Source: Balneola sp. MJW-20
GTDB taxonomy: Bacteria; Bacteroidota; Rhodothermia; Balneolales; Balneolaceae
Assembly (NCBI RefSeq): GCF_040811775.1
Contig: NZ_JBFNXW010000001.1
Location: 806,001 to 870,000 of the forward strand
DNA length: 64,000 bases
Reading direction: 5' to 3'
Shown here: positions 49,293 to 58,544 of the stretch, in pieces
Numbering within the stretch: the first letter of the stretch is position 1
How the letters are laid out: each line of letters opens with the position of its first letter
Made by a program: the position numbers and the translations under genes
The notes under the pieces: generated by a model
The model's input: the letters and a program-made list of their open reading frames with translations, nothing else
Database searches by the model: none
Told to the model about the DNA's origin: nothing

Positions 49293-49714
49293 GATGCCTC
49301 TAAAGATTTCTGATCCTCAGTTTGTTCAGTGCGTTCGGCTAAGGATTTTGGACGGGAATTTCCATTTTCAAATTCATTTATGATGTCGTCCATGATCTCA
49401 TATTGAATTTTTTTAGCGAAACTGTGTGAAGAGGTAAATGCGAAATAACCGCCAATGATCAATAATGGAGCAGATACAATGAGATAACCCAGATAAGTAT
49501 TATCCAGAAGATCTCCCAGCCATATAGCCAGAGCAAAAAGAACGAAAAGCATACCAACTCCAAATATGGAAAACCCGACCATACGTTGTATGCCCTTCCC
49601 TACCCACCAGGTCGAACGCTCACTGATATTGATTACCGTTAATTCGAGACGGGTCTCAACATAGTCTTTGATCTCACTGCTGATATTTTTGATCCTTTCG
49701 CCCAAATGATCCAT
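49289..49714 (-). CDS. YqjE/DUF1469-like inner-membrane protein (phage-holin-like family)
   Basis: A 141-residue protein with two membrane helices (about residues 43-66 and 73-95) preceded by an amphipathic segment, IKDYVETRLELT, typical of DUF1469/YqjE ('holin superfamily III'). The start at 49714 (MDHLGER) avoids overlap with the upstream gene; an in-frame Met at 49747 would overlap it by 29 bases. Despite the family name there is no sign of a phage here. Confidence 0.78.
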   Translation of the reverse strand: MDHLGERIKNISSEIKDYVETRLELTVINISERSTWWVGKGIQRMVGFSIFGVGMLFVLFALAIWLGDLLDNTYLGYLIVSAPLLIIGGYFAFTSSHSFAKKIQYEIMDDIINEFENGNSRPKSLAERTEQTEDQKSLEAS

Positions 49715-49718
49715 TCGG

Positions 49719-49931
49719 TCAGTCCTCTGAATTAAAGATCTTTGCAATAATAAAACCTGTAAGTAAGCCGGCGATCACTGATTTAACAGGATGTTTTCGG
49801 ATCACAGTTTCTGCTCTTTCCTGTAAGATCTCAAGCTGCTCTCTTACATCAACTTCAGATAGTCCTTCATGACCATTTTCAGATGCATTCTCGAGGCGTT
49901 CATTGAGATTCTGTATGATTCCTTCGTCCAT
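49719..49931 (-). CDS. Small YqjD/DUF883-like membrane-anchored protein
   Basis: A 70-residue protein. A charged helical N-terminus leads to HPVKSVIAGLLTGFIIAKIF, the pattern of DUF883/YqjD C-terminal anchors (basic residues, then a Gly-containing helix). I chose ATG 49931 (MDEGIIQ), which has an AAAGGG run a few bases upstream, over the Met at 49988. In E. coli YqjD binds stationary-phase ribosomes at the membrane; whether this one does is unknown. Confidence 0.72.
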   Translation of the reverse strand: MDEGIIQNLNERLENASENGHEGLSEVDVREQLEILQERAETVIRKHPVKSVIAGLLTGFIIAKIFNSED

Positions 49932-50002
49932 TTGCCCTTTTTCTTTTGAATATAATGAATAACAAAGAAGAAAGAGAGCATAAATCATGCTCTCACAAAC
50001 CT

Positions 50003-51229
50003 TTACTCGTATCGAAGACTCTCTATAGGATCCAGCTTTGCAGCTTTAAAAGCAGGGTAAACTCCGAAAACAAGTCCAACTACCAACATGCCTATAAAAC
50101 CACCCACTACCGACCATACAGGAACCACCGGACTTGTTCCTATCCACACAGCCATCAGGTTCCCAACTCCGATCCCGAGTACCATTCCTGCAAATCCTCC
50201 TATCTGACAAATAAAAATAGCCTCAATTAAAAACTGATTTACTATGGCTTTACGTGTCGCACCTACGGTTTTCCGAACCCCTATCTCCCTTGTTCTTTCA
50301 GTAACCGAAACCAGCATGATATTCATAACTCCGATACCGGCTCCCAACAATGTGATCAGTCCGATCACGGCACCGCCTAAATAAAGTGCGCCGGTAAAAG
50401 TATCAAATGTACCGGATAGTGTATTGTTTGTTTCAATTTCAAAATCGTTTTCATCCATAGGAGATACTTTCCGGATCACTCGCATGATACCAGTCAGTTC
50501 ATCGATCGTACGTTCTAGGAATTCGATCTGCGGAGCACGAACTTGAATAGCAATATCTCTCTTGTATGCGCCATAAATGTTGAGTCCGGTGGTGTACGGG
50601 ATCACAATAAAATTATCAAATGACTGACCAAAGACCTGTCCTTTCTGATCTGTTATTCCGATCACTTCATAAGCATGACCGCTTACTCTTATCATTTTCC
50701 CCAGCGGATACTCATTGGTAAACAACGCATTCTGAACATCTTTTCCGATGATCGCAAATTTACGGGCATATTGAATATCGTCCGGGGAGAAATTACGTCC
50801 GTCCTCCAGTTCATACCCGTTATTCAGAAGATAATTTTCATTGGAACCATATATTCTGACGTCCGGCTCGGTCTCTTCTTCTTTATATTCAACCACAGTC
50901 ATAGCAAATGCTTCAAGAGGGCTCATTCCTTCTGCGATTTGCATTCTCTCTTCTAACTGTTCGGCTACATCAAATCCTATCGGCCTTCGGTTTCGAAATT
51001 TCTCATCCAGCCGTCCGGTTTGCACCACAGGATTTCTTTTGACAAGAACCACATCGCTGCCCATTAAACTAAGGGTATTGGTAAAATAACTATCCAGAAC
51101 AGCGACAGCTGTGGTTGACACGATCACCGCAAATACACCAATCACAAGGGCCAGAAGGGTCAAAAAAGACCGGACCTTATTCTGTTTGAGTGAATCTAAT
51201 GCCTGCCCTGTGGTTTCTTTAATATTCAT
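50003..51229 (-). CDS. ABC transporter permease, MacB/FtsX type (second of two)
   Basis: A 408-residue permease. An N-terminal membrane helix (about 20-45) is followed by a periplasmic MacB_PCD domain and three C-terminal helices of the FtsX domain with TERTREIGVRKTVGATRKAI. It ends PAFKAAKLDPIESLRYE. It is a paralogue of the permease gene two bases upstream. It lacks a fused ATPase, so the separate ATPase downstream would serve both. Confidence 0.92.
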   Translation of the reverse strand: MNIKETTGQALDSLKQNKVRSFLTLLALVIGVFAVIVSTTAVAVLDSYFTNTLSLMGSDVVLVKRNPVVQTGRLDEKFRNRRPIGFDVAEQLEERMQIAEGMSPLEAFAMTVVEYKEEETEPDVRIYGSNENYLLNNGYELEDGRNFSPDDIQYARKFAIIGKDVQNALFTNEYPLGKMIRVSGHAYEVIGITDQKGQVFGQSFDNFIVIPYTTGLNIYGAYKRDIAIQVRAPQIEFLERTIDELTGIMRVIRKVSPMDENDFEIETNNTLSGTFDTFTGALYLGGAVIGLITLLGAGIGVMNIMLVSVTERTREIGVRKTVGATRKAIVNQFLIEAIFICQIGGFAGMVLGIGVGNLMAVWIGTSPVVPVWSVVGGFIGMLVVGLVFGVYPAFKAAKLDPIESLRYE

Positions 51230-51231
51230 TT

Positions 51232-52461
51232 CTATTCAAATCTAAGTGACTCGATCGGGTCTGATTTTGCAGCTTTAAATGCGGGTATAAACCCGAAGAC
51301 CAATCCAACGATCGTACAGATTGTAAATCCAACGATTACAACTCCAACATTCATTTCTGCGACAAATACCTGATTTATAGCAATGGTTATCAAACCTGCA
51401 AGGCTGACGCCAACTATTCCTCCTGCAAGACAAATTGCAATAGCTTCCAGCAAAAACTGGGTCAGGATCTCCCATGATTTTGCACCGACTGCTTTCCTGA
51501 TCCCGATCTCTTTCGTTCTCTCTCTGACTGATACAAACATAATATTCATCACGCCTATACCTCCTACCAGCAGAGAAAGGCCGCTCAAAATAAATCCTAT
51601 ACTATAGATTCCTGCTTTAACTCCCTCCAGCTGTTCTTTGAATGCTTCGGGCTTGTTCAGTGTAAAATCATTCTCTTCAGCAGCATCCAGTTGCCGGATC
51701 CTTCTCATGATCCCTTCCACTTCATATTCCCCCTCTGCTAAGGATTCTTTATCAGGGAATTTTACTCCGATCTGAATTCCTGATCTGAGTCCGTAAATTT
51801 GCCCGTATGCATTGATCGGTATAATAGCCCTGTTATCGGCGTCACCCATTCCAAGAAAATTTCCCTGTTTCTCGAGTATTCCGATCACCCTGAATTTCTG
51901 CCCCCCGATCCGAACCACCTTGCCTAGCGGGGTTTCATCTTCAAATAGTGCTTCCATCAGACTTGTGCCAATAACCACTACTTTAGCGCCTGATCTTACC
52001 TCCTGCTCAACAAACATCCTACCCGATACAATATTCAGTCCCTGGGTTTCCAGATAATTGGCTGTGGCACCGTTCAATCCCACACCACTGGCAGCCTGAT
52101 CCTGATATTTTACAGAGACACTTCTATTTGCTGAAGCTGATACATTGGAGGCGTAAGAACTGAATTCATCTATCTGTTCAACGTAATCCAGCTCCATTTC
52201 ACGGCGATTCTTATATTTCCACCATTCAAGATTCGGACCCTCTTGCCATGGCCATTTTTCAACGTAGACAACATTAGTTCCCATAATTGCCATGCTGTTT
52301 TCAAAGGTAGTATCAATACCAGTAGTTATAGCATCAACAATGGTCACCATTGTGATGCCAATAATGATACATAGTGCGGTAAGAAATGATCTGACCTTAT
52401 TGGTCCGGATAGCCCTGAGGGATATTTTAAAACCCTCTGAAAAACTGTTCAGTATGCGCAT
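51232..52461 (-). CDS. ABC transporter permease, MacB/FtsX type (first of two)
   Basis: A 409-residue permease with the same layout as its neighbour: N-terminal helix (about 22-47), periplasmic MacB_PCD domain, and a C-terminal FtsX domain containing VRERTKEIGIRKAVGAKSWEI, ending PAFKAAKSDPIESLRFE. It is the first gene of the efflux locus. The pair could form a heterodimer with the shared ATPase, or two separate homodimers. Confidence 0.92.
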   Translation of the reverse strand: MRILNSFSEGFKISLRAIRTNKVRSFLTALCIIIGITMVTIVDAITTGIDTTFENSMAIMGTNVVYVEKWPWQEGPNLEWWKYKNRREMELDYVEQIDEFSSYASNVSASANRSVSVKYQDQAASGVGLNGATANYLETQGLNIVSGRMFVEQEVRSGAKVVVIGTSLMEALFEDETPLGKVVRIGGQKFRVIGILEKQGNFLGMGDADNRAIIPINAYGQIYGLRSGIQIGVKFPDKESLAEGEYEVEGIMRRIRQLDAAEENDFTLNKPEAFKEQLEGVKAGIYSIGFILSGLSLLVGGIGVMNIMFVSVRERTKEIGIRKAVGAKSWEILTQFLLEAIAICLAGGIVGVSLAGLITIAINQVFVAEMNVGVVIVGFTICTIVGLVFGFIPAFKAAKSDPIESLRFE

Positions 52462-52583
52462 ATTCTGATTTTAGAACTTAGAATCGCTCCTACGTATATT
52501 AGCAGGAAACGTTTCAACTTTTTTAAATTAATCAGTGCACCTATTATGTGCATTCATATTTATCATATTCACACAAAGATCCT

Positions 52584-53327
52584 ATGAAATTAGATGTTCT
52601 TGTTTTTGCCTCACATCCTGATGATGCTGAACTAAACTGTGGTGGTACTATAGCCTCACTGACCTCCCAGGGTAAAAAAGTCGGGATCATCGACCTGACC
52701 AAAGGCGAAATGGGAACAAGAGGCTCAGAAGATACCCGAAGTGCAGAAGTAGAGAAGGCTTCTGATATCCTGGGCATTAATTACCGGGCAAACCTGGATC
52801 TTGGAGATTCGCTGATCCCGAATAACCGGGAAAATCAGCTCAAAGTTATTCAGCAAGTCAGGCATACCCGTCCGGATATTTGCTTAACCGGTGCACCCTT
52901 CGACCGGCACCCCGATCATGGCAAAGGAACAGCCCTGGTGCTGGATGCACTTTTCTACTCCGGACTGGCTAAAATTGAAACAGATGACGGCAAAGGTGGA
53001 ATACAGGAACCCTGGAGGCCTGCTCATATCCTGCATTATATGCAGGACCGTCCATTTGATCCCGATCTGGTTTATGACATTTCGGATCACTGGGAAAACA
53101 AGAAAAATGCAATGCTGGCATTCAATACGCAGTTTAACATAACTGATCCGGGAGAAGAGCCCGAAACTTATATTTCCTCAGAGAACTATTTCAAGCAGAT
53201 CAAAGCCAGAGCCCGGTATTTCGGACATCTTGCCGGCTATGAATTCGGGGAACCTTTTCAGTATTACCTGAAACCTATTCCAATGTCTGATCTCGATCCA
53301 TTCCTCAATAATCTTCCCAAGAGATAG
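52584..53327 (+). CDS. bshB1: Bacillithiol biosynthesis deacetylase BshB1
   Basis: A 247-residue PIG-L/LmbE-type zinc deacetylase that removes acetyl from GlcNAc-malate in bacillithiol synthesis. The zinc site is shown by SHPDDAEL near the N-terminus and RHPDHGKG further on; TKGEMGTRG and the LGDSLIP segment are typical of BshB1. The start is ATG 52584 (MKLDVLVFASHPDD), 12 codons after another in-frame Met that adds no conserved sequence. BshA and BshC are not in this window. Confidence 0.92.
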   Translation: MKLDVLVFASHPDDAELNCGGTIASLTSQGKKVGIIDLTKGEMGTRGSEDTRSAEVEKASDILGINYRANLDLGDSLIPNNRENQLKVIQQVRHTRPDICLTGAPFDRHPDHGKGTALVLDALFYSGLAKIETDDGKGGIQEPWRPAHILHYMQDRPFDPDLVYDISDHWENKKNAMLAFNTQFNITDPGEEPETYISSENYFKQIKARARYFGHLAGYEFGEPFQYYLKPIPMSDLDPFLNNLPKR

Positions 53328-53333
53328 TGAGAA

Positions 53334-54149
53334 TTATATCTGAAGATCCCTGGCTTTAAAATGCCGGGTGATCAGATGCTGTAATTTACCGGGTATAGCC
53401 TTATTGCCGGCAATGATTCGCTGGCCCAGCAGCCAGTGGTCTCCCCCTATCCAGTCCGTCACAATTCCACCCGCTTCTCTTATGATCAAAGCACCGGCTG
53501 CCACATCCCAGGGACTCAGCCCATATTCATAAAATCCATCAAACCGTCCCGCTGCAACGTTACATAGATCAATGGATGCTGATCCCGGTCGGCGGACTCC
53601 ATGAGTTTCATGCATCAGTGTTTTAAAAAGGTCCAGATATGGATCCACCAGCCCAAGGTCACGATATGGGAAACCGGTTGCGATGAGTGAGTTTTTCAAT
53701 TCTGTGATCCCTGAAACCTGAATAGCTTTATCATTCAGAAAAGCTCCCCCGCCCTTCACAGCATGGAAGATTTCATCGCGGGCTATATTATAAACCATTC
53801 CCAGCTTTGCCTCCCTTTCTTCCCAAAGTGCAACGGATATGCCGAATTCCGGAAAACCATGAGCAAAATTTGTAGTCCCGTCGATTGGATCAATGATCCA
53901 TACCCTGCTTTCGGGAAGATCTTTCACTCCCGTACTTTCCTCAGCAAGAATCTCGTCATCCTTAAAAGCTCCCTTTATCACATCAAGAATTGCATTTTCT
54001 GCGGCAACATCTGCTTCGGTTAAAAGGTCATTCTTTCCTTTAAGTTGAATATTAAAGTCTCTGCCCCTTCGGAATTCATTGATCACAGAGGATGCTTCAT
54101 CGATAGCCTTGCGTGCAGTCTTAAGTTCTTCAGTATATGATCCTTCCAT
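53334..54149 (-). CDS. suhB: Inositol monophosphatase family protein (SuhB-like)
   Basis: A 271-residue Mg2+-dependent, Li+-sensitive phosphatase. The metal site shows the Glu in EESTG, the IDPIDGTTNFAHGFP motif and a C-terminal SPWDVAAGALIIREAGG. The family acts on inositol-1-phosphate and related substrates, and E. coli SuhB also joins rRNA antitermination complexes; the role here is not decided by sequence. It is convergent with bshB1 (6 bases apart) and divergent from rpiB. Confidence 0.9.
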   Translation of the reverse strand: MEGSYTEELKTARKAIDEASSVINEFRRGRDFNIQLKGKNDLLTEADVAAENAILDVIKGAFKDDEILAEESTGVKDLPESRVWIIDPIDGTTNFAHGFPEFGISVALWEEREAKLGMVYNIARDEIFHAVKGGGAFLNDKAIQVSGITELKNSLIATGFPYRDLGLVDPYLDLFKTLMHETHGVRRPGSASIDLCNVAAGRFDGFYEYGLSPWDVAAGALIIREAGGIVTDWIGGDHWLLGQRIIAGNKAIPGKLQHLITRHFKARDLQI

Positions 54150-54304
54150 TAATTTGAATGTCTTTAGTTCGCCAGCCTAATTAAGGACTGCCAGATTTGA
54201 ATATGCTGAGTCAATTTATAATGAAGATCGGTGCTTTTAAACCTTTAATCTTCCAAAAAAAATAAGGATATTCGTAGTGCGATTTTCACACCTATAATAG
54301 CATT

Positions 54305-54754
54305 ATGATCATACCTATTGCCAGCGACCATGCCGGTTTCCCTGCTAAAGAAAAAGTTGTAAAGATACTTGAGGATCTGGGGCATACACCGGTGGATTTC
54401 GGTACCCATTCAGAGGATTCCGTTGATTATCCGGATTTTGCCGTGCAGGTTGCAGAAAAGATCAATGACGGTGATCACGAACTGGGTATCCTGATCTGTG
54501 GTAGCGGTCAGGGAGTGTGCATGACAGCTAATAAATATCCGAAAGTAAGAGCCGGACTGGTGTACAATACCAACTCTGCAAAGATGACACGCTTGCATAA
54601 TGATGCTAATGTTCTGTGCCTTCCCGGCAGGGAACTTTCAGACAAGGAATTGAGAGAGATCGTGACAGTCTGGCTTTCAACTGAATTTGAAGGCGGACGC
54701 CATAAACGCAGGGTCGATAAGATCGAATCCTTAACGCAAAATACTGATCATTGA
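54305..54754 (+). CDS. rpiB: Ribose-5-phosphate isomerase B
   Basis: A 149-residue isomerase interconverting ribose-5-phosphate and ribulose-5-phosphate. Active-site features are [10 protein letters not shown] (Asp8, His9), the base Cys65 in ICGSGQGVC, and the phosphate-binding [12 protein letters not shown]. Its stop overlaps the glyA start (TGATG), so it is coupled with glyA, supplying pentose phosphate beside one-carbon units. Confidence 0.95.
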   Translation: MIIPIASDHAGFPAKEKVVKILEDLGHTPVDFGTHSEDSVDYPDFAVQVAEKINDGDHELGILICGSGQGVCMTANKYPKVRAGLVYNTNSAKMTRLHNDANVLCLPGRELSDKELREIVTVWLSTEFEGGRHKRRVDKIESLTQNTDH

Positions 54755-56052
54755 TGAAGAGTTTACAAGAGCAGGATCCAAAAGTATACGAACTGCTTGA
54801 AAAAGAAACAGACCGACAGAATTATAACCTGGAACTGATCGCTTCCGAGAATTTCGCTTCAAAGGCGGTTATTTCTGCCATGGGCAGTGTTCTGACCAAT
54901 AAGTATGCGGAAGGATATCCCGGTAAACGATACTATGGCGGATGTGAATTCGTAGATGTGGTGGAAGATATTGCCCGCGATCGTGCCAAGGAATTATATG
55001 GAGCAGATTTTGCCAATGTGCAGCCACACTCCGGAGCCACTGCGAATGCAGCCGTTTATCTGGCCTGCATGAAACCGGGTGACACTTTGCTTGGATTTGA
55101 TCTGGCTCACGGCGGACATCTGACTCATGGCTCACCGGTTAATTTCTCCGGTATTACCTACCATGCCACATTTTACGGAGTGGAAAAAGATTCCGGTCGC
55201 CTGGATATGAACAAGATCCGCGAAAAAGCCAAAGAAGTGAACCCTAAGATGATCTCCATCGGAGCCTCCGCGTATTCCCGCGATTACGATTATGATGCAT
55301 TCCGTGATATTGCCGACGAAGTTGGTGCTTTACTCTGGATGGATATGGCTCATACCGCCGGATTGATCGCAACCGGAAACCTCAATAATCCTCTGCCTCA
55401 TGCACACGTAGTTACTACGACCACTCATAAGACACTCAGAGGACCCCGTGGTGGTATGATCCTGGTTGGTAAAGATGGTGAAAATACTGTGGGAGCCATT
55501 GCTCGTAAATCCGGAAGGACCAAAAACTGGTCAGAAGTGTTTGATTCAGCTGTATTTCCTGGTACACAAGGAGGTCCTTTAATGCATGTTATTGCAGCAA
55601 AGGCAGTCGCTTTTGGAGAGGCTTTGAAGGATGACTTTAAGACGTATCAGGATCAGACTCAAAAGAACGCCAAAGCGCTGGCAGCCAAATTTATAGATCT
55701 CGGCTACGACATTGTTAGTGGTGGTACCGACAACCACCTGATACTGATCGATCTCAGGAATAAGGGATTAAACGGTAAGATAGCTGAAGAAGCTCTTGGA
55801 AAAGCAGCTATCACTGTAAATAAAAATATGGTACCGTTTGACACCGAAAGTCCTTTTGTAACCTCCGGTATTCGAATAGGAGCACCGGCTATGACCACCC
55901 GTGGTTTTGGTGAAGAGGAATTCAGACAAGTTGCTGTACTGATCGACCAAGTATTACAAAAACCTGAAGATGAAGAGATTCATAAGAAAGTAGCTGCTGA
56001 GATCCATGATCTTTGTGAGCAGTTTCCTCTTTATGACTTTGTAACCGTTTAA
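54754..56052 (+). CDS. glyA: Serine hydroxymethyltransferase
   Basis: A 432-residue PLP enzyme converting serine and tetrahydrofolate to glycine and methylene-tetrahydrofolate. The PLP Lys is in [13 protein letters not shown] (about 229), and [13 protein letters not shown] and the [15 protein letters not shown] substrate region are present. The start is ATG 54754, overlapping the rpiB stop; a UUG one codon upstream is less likely. Its product feeds the ThyA reaction encoded elsewhere in the window. Confidence 0.97.
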   Translation: MKSLQEQDPKVYELLEKETDRQNYNLELIASENFASKAVISAMGSVLTNKYAEGYPGKRYYGGCEFVDVVEDIARDRAKELYGADFANVQPHSGATANAAVYLACMKPGDTLLGFDLAHGGHLTHGSPVNFSGITYHATFYGVEKDSGRLDMNKIREKAKEVNPKMISIGASAYSRDYDYDAFRDIADEVGALLWMDMAHTAGLIATGNLNNPLPHAHVVTTTTHKTLRGPRGGMILVGKDGENTVGAIARKSGRTKNWSEVFDSAVFPGTQGGPLMHVIAAKAVAFGEALKDDFKTYQDQTQKNAKALAAKFIDLGYDIVSGGTDNHLILIDLRNKGLNGKIAEEALGKAAITVNKNMVPFDTESPFVTSGIRIGAPAMTTRGFGEEEFRQVAVLIDQVLQKPEDEEIHKKVAAEIHDLCEQFPLYDFVTV

Positions 56053-56082
56053 AAGAGCTCCCTTTTGCAAGAACGTCAAATA

Positions 56083-56910
56083 ATGGGCAAGACGCCTCCT
56101 AAGGCTAAAAAACCTAAGGACCGAACTGCCCAGATGTCTTTTCTGGAACACCTTGAAGAACTCCGTTGGAGGATCATAAAAGGTCTGGCGGGAGTGGGCA
56201 TTGGGGTGATCGTAGCATTCTATTTTTCTGATTTCCTGATAGATGAAGTTATGCTCGGTCCAACCCAGTCTGATTTCTTCATGTATGAATTGCTCAGGGT
56301 TGACGCCATTGACCTTACTCTTCAGAGCAGAAGACTTCCCGGACAGTTCTTTACTTATTGGGGGACTTTATTCGTAATGGGCTTCATCATCGGGTCACCG
56401 ATCTTCATTTACCAGATGTGGTGCTTTATTGCACCTGCACTTGAATCTACAGAAAAAGTAAAAACCTATATCAGTGCGGTCTTTATTTCCTTTTTCTTCC
56501 TTCTGGGCGTATCCTTCGGTTACCTGATCCTGACACCTTTTGCCATGCAGTTCTTCACACAGTTTGAGATCTCTCAGGTTATCCGCAATGATTTCGATAT
56601 AAACGAGTACTTCAGTTCACTCACCATGTGGACGATTTCATGTGGAATTGTATTCCAGATACCAGTGATAAGCTATTCACTTTCCAGGATCGGACTGATG
56701 ACCCCGGAATTTCTTAGAAAATACCGACGTCATGCTATCGTATTGTGCCTGCTGATCTCCGCTTTTCTAACCCCGCCCGACCCGGTATCGCAGATTCTCA
56801 TAGGGGTTCCTCTGGTCGTTCTTTATGAGTTTTCCATTTTCATAAGTAAGGTCGCGGTCAGAGTCAGAGAAAAAGATCTTAAGAAGTCCCTTAGTATACC
56901 GGAAGATTAA
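56083..56910 (+). CDS. tatC: Sec-independent protein translocase TatC
   Basis: A 275-residue membrane protein with six predicted helices. The conserved cytoplasmic N-terminus reads MSFLEHLEELRWRI, which includes the signal-peptide-binding Glu. It would be the receptor for twin-arginine signal peptides. The start is placed at ATG 56083, since a UUG at 56065 adds only six unconserved residues. No tatA or tatB gene is adjacent, so they must be elsewhere. It lies ~30 bases after glyA. Confidence 0.94.
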   Translation: MGKTPPKAKKPKDRTAQMSFLEHLEELRWRIIKGLAGVGIGVIVAFYFSDFLIDEVMLGPTQSDFFMYELLRVDAIDLTLQSRRLPGQFFTYWGTLFVMGFIIGSPIFIYQMWCFIAPALESTEKVKTYISAVFISFFFLLGVSFGYLILTPFAMQFFTQFEISQVIRNDFDINEYFSSLTMWTISCGIVFQIPVISYSLSRIGLMTPEFLRKYRRHAIVLCLLISAFLTPPDPVSQILIGVPLVVLYEFSIFISKVAVRVREKDLKKSLSIPED

Positions 56911-57001
56911 GCAGTAATGTAATTATGCTCTATTTCCTGTATATTATAGGATCATCAAAGAGACCTTTATCATCCCTAAAAAAATTGATTCGTTGATCAA
57001 T

Positions 57002-57478
57002 ATGAACGCAATTTCTACCCGAATTCTGTTATCTGCAGCAGTAGCTGTTTTGTTTTTATTTTCATCCTGTGACGACGATCCATTTGCGGGTCCGGATTTA
57101 TCTACGGTACCGGATCCGTTATCTATTCAGGGAATAAACCCGGTTACTTCTGAATCCGGCCTCATTACCTATGAACTTGATGAAGGTGAAGGTCCGCTGG
57201 AGGTAACTATTCGTGATTTTGTCGGTTATAAGTATACCCTGAGGCTTACAAATGGTAGAATTGTTGAGAGTTCCTATTCAAATGGAAACACTGATCCTGT
57301 TTTCAGAAACGTTCGAAACCATATAGAGGGGTTTAAGGAAGCTCTGCTGGGAATGAAAGAAGGAGGAGTTAAGGTAATATTTGTCCCCCCTTCCATTGGC
57401 TATGGAAATAATGAGAACAGTGATCTCAGAAATGACACCCTTCGTTTCGATCTTGAGCTGACTTCGATCGCTTACTGA
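57002..57478 (+). CDS. FKBP-type peptidyl-prolyl isomerase-like lipoprotein
   Basis: A 158-residue predicted lipoprotein: signal (about 1-21) with lipobox LFSSC, an acidic linker, then an FKBP-like domain (about 60-158) with VGYKYTLRLTNGRIVESS, HIEGFKEALLGMKEGG and the FVPPSIGYG loop. The usual Phe-Asp of the FKBP active site (F-D-S-S) reads V-E-S-S here, and the Trp of the pocket floor is Phe, so catalysis may be weak. A chaperone-like role in the periplasm is possible. The start is ATG 57002 rather than the UUG at 56993. Confidence 0.82.
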   Translation: MNAISTRILLSAAVAVLFLFSSCDDDPFAGPDLSTVPDPLSIQGINPVTSESGLITYELDEGEGPLEVTIRDFVGYKYTLRLTNGRIVESSYSNGNTDPVFRNVRNHIEGFKEALLGMKEGGVKVIFVPPSIGYGNNENSDLRNDTLRFDLELTSIAY

Positions 57479-57484
57479 TCCTGT

Positions 57485-58543
57485 TCAGTAATTAAACACC
57501 CTTTTTATCTTATCTGAGATAGCAGTTGTAATCTCATAGGGTATGGTCCCTAATTGTGCAGCCCACTCTTTTGCGCTCAGTTCATCTTTATCCATTAGTG
57601 TGACCACCGTACCGTTATCAACCTTATCCTGTCCAAGCCATACCATAATGTAGTCCATACTGATAGTACCCACTGTGGGATATAGCTTTCCGGCTATACG
57701 GACCGGGATCTTGTTGGTCAATGACCTGAAAATACCCTGTGCATAGCCAACCGGTATCACACCTATCCAGCCATCTGAATCTGCGGCCCATCGGCTGCCG
57801 TAGCCAACCATCCCGCCTTTCCTGATCTTTTTCACCTGCACCAGCTTAGACTGCCACTCGATCACAGGTTCCAGATCATTAATCTCATCGGGTCCGGGCG
57901 CATAGCCATATAAACAAACTCCGGGTCTGACCGCATCATAATGCAGGTCCAGATCATTATAGTAGAAGATGGCACCGCTGTTGGCTGTATGCGTCATCCA
58001 CTCCTCAGGAAACCTGCTCCTAATCTGTTGAAATATTTCAAGTTGCTCTTTGACACGGTTGTGAGACGAAACATCCGAGTTAGCAAAATGGGTATAGATC
58101 CCGTTTATATCGATCTGACCTGATGTAACTTTATTTTCGACTTCAGCTGCATCCTCCGGTAAAATCCCCAGACGAAACATACCGGTATCAAAATGTATAT
58201 GTGCTTTTGTTCCGGCACGTAGAATGTCGAATACACCAAGATCGGATATACTTGCCGTAAGGTCATAAGCCGGGTAAAGGTCCGCTGTCTCCAACTGAGG
58301 AAGCTCCAATACTAAAACCGGATTGGATATACCAGCTTTCCTAAGCTCCACTCCTTCTTCCACCCTGGCCACACAGAACCATTCCACTTTGTCAGCCAAA
58401 AACTTTGAAACAGGTATCATTCCGTGACCATAGGCATTGTCTTTCACTACAGCCATCTTTTGTATACCCGGGCGCAATCTTCTTTCAACCGCCCGAAGGT
58501 TTGCCTCGATCTTACGGAGATCTATGTAAATGGTAGAGATCAA
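57485..58543 (-). CDS. alr: Alanine racemase
   Basis: A 352-residue PLP enzyme that makes D-alanine for peptidoglycan. The PLP Lys34 is in AVVKDNAYGHG, HTANSGA and GYGSRW are present, and the catalytic Tyr region is VGTISMDYIMV. The usual AVVKANAYGHG has Asp in place of Ala. The start is UUG at 58543, one base after the stop of the upstream oxidoreductase gene; no earlier ATG fits. Confidence 0.94.
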   Translation of the reverse strand: MISTIYIDLRKIEANLRAVERRLRPGIQKMAVVKDNAYGHGMIPVSKFLADKVEWFCVARVEEGVELRKAGISNPVLVLELPQLETADLYPAYDLTASISDLGVFDILRAGTKAHIHFDTGMFRLGILPEDAAEVENKVTSGQIDINGIYTHFANSDVSSHNRVKEQLEIFQQIRSRFPEEWMTHTANSGAIFYYNDLDLHYDAVRPGVCLYGYAPGPDEINDLEPVIEWQSKLVQVKKIRKGGMVGYGSRWAADSDGWIGVIPVGYAQGIFRSLTNKIPVRIAGKLYPTVGTISMDYIMVWLGQDKVDNGTVVTLMDKDELSAKEWAAQLGTIPYEITTAISDKIKRVFNY

Positions 58544-58544
58544 A

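Noticed and set aside
49289..49714. Phage holin suggested by the DUF1469 family name
   Set aside because: No lysin, spanin or other phage genes nearby; the protein resembles YqjE-type housekeeping members.
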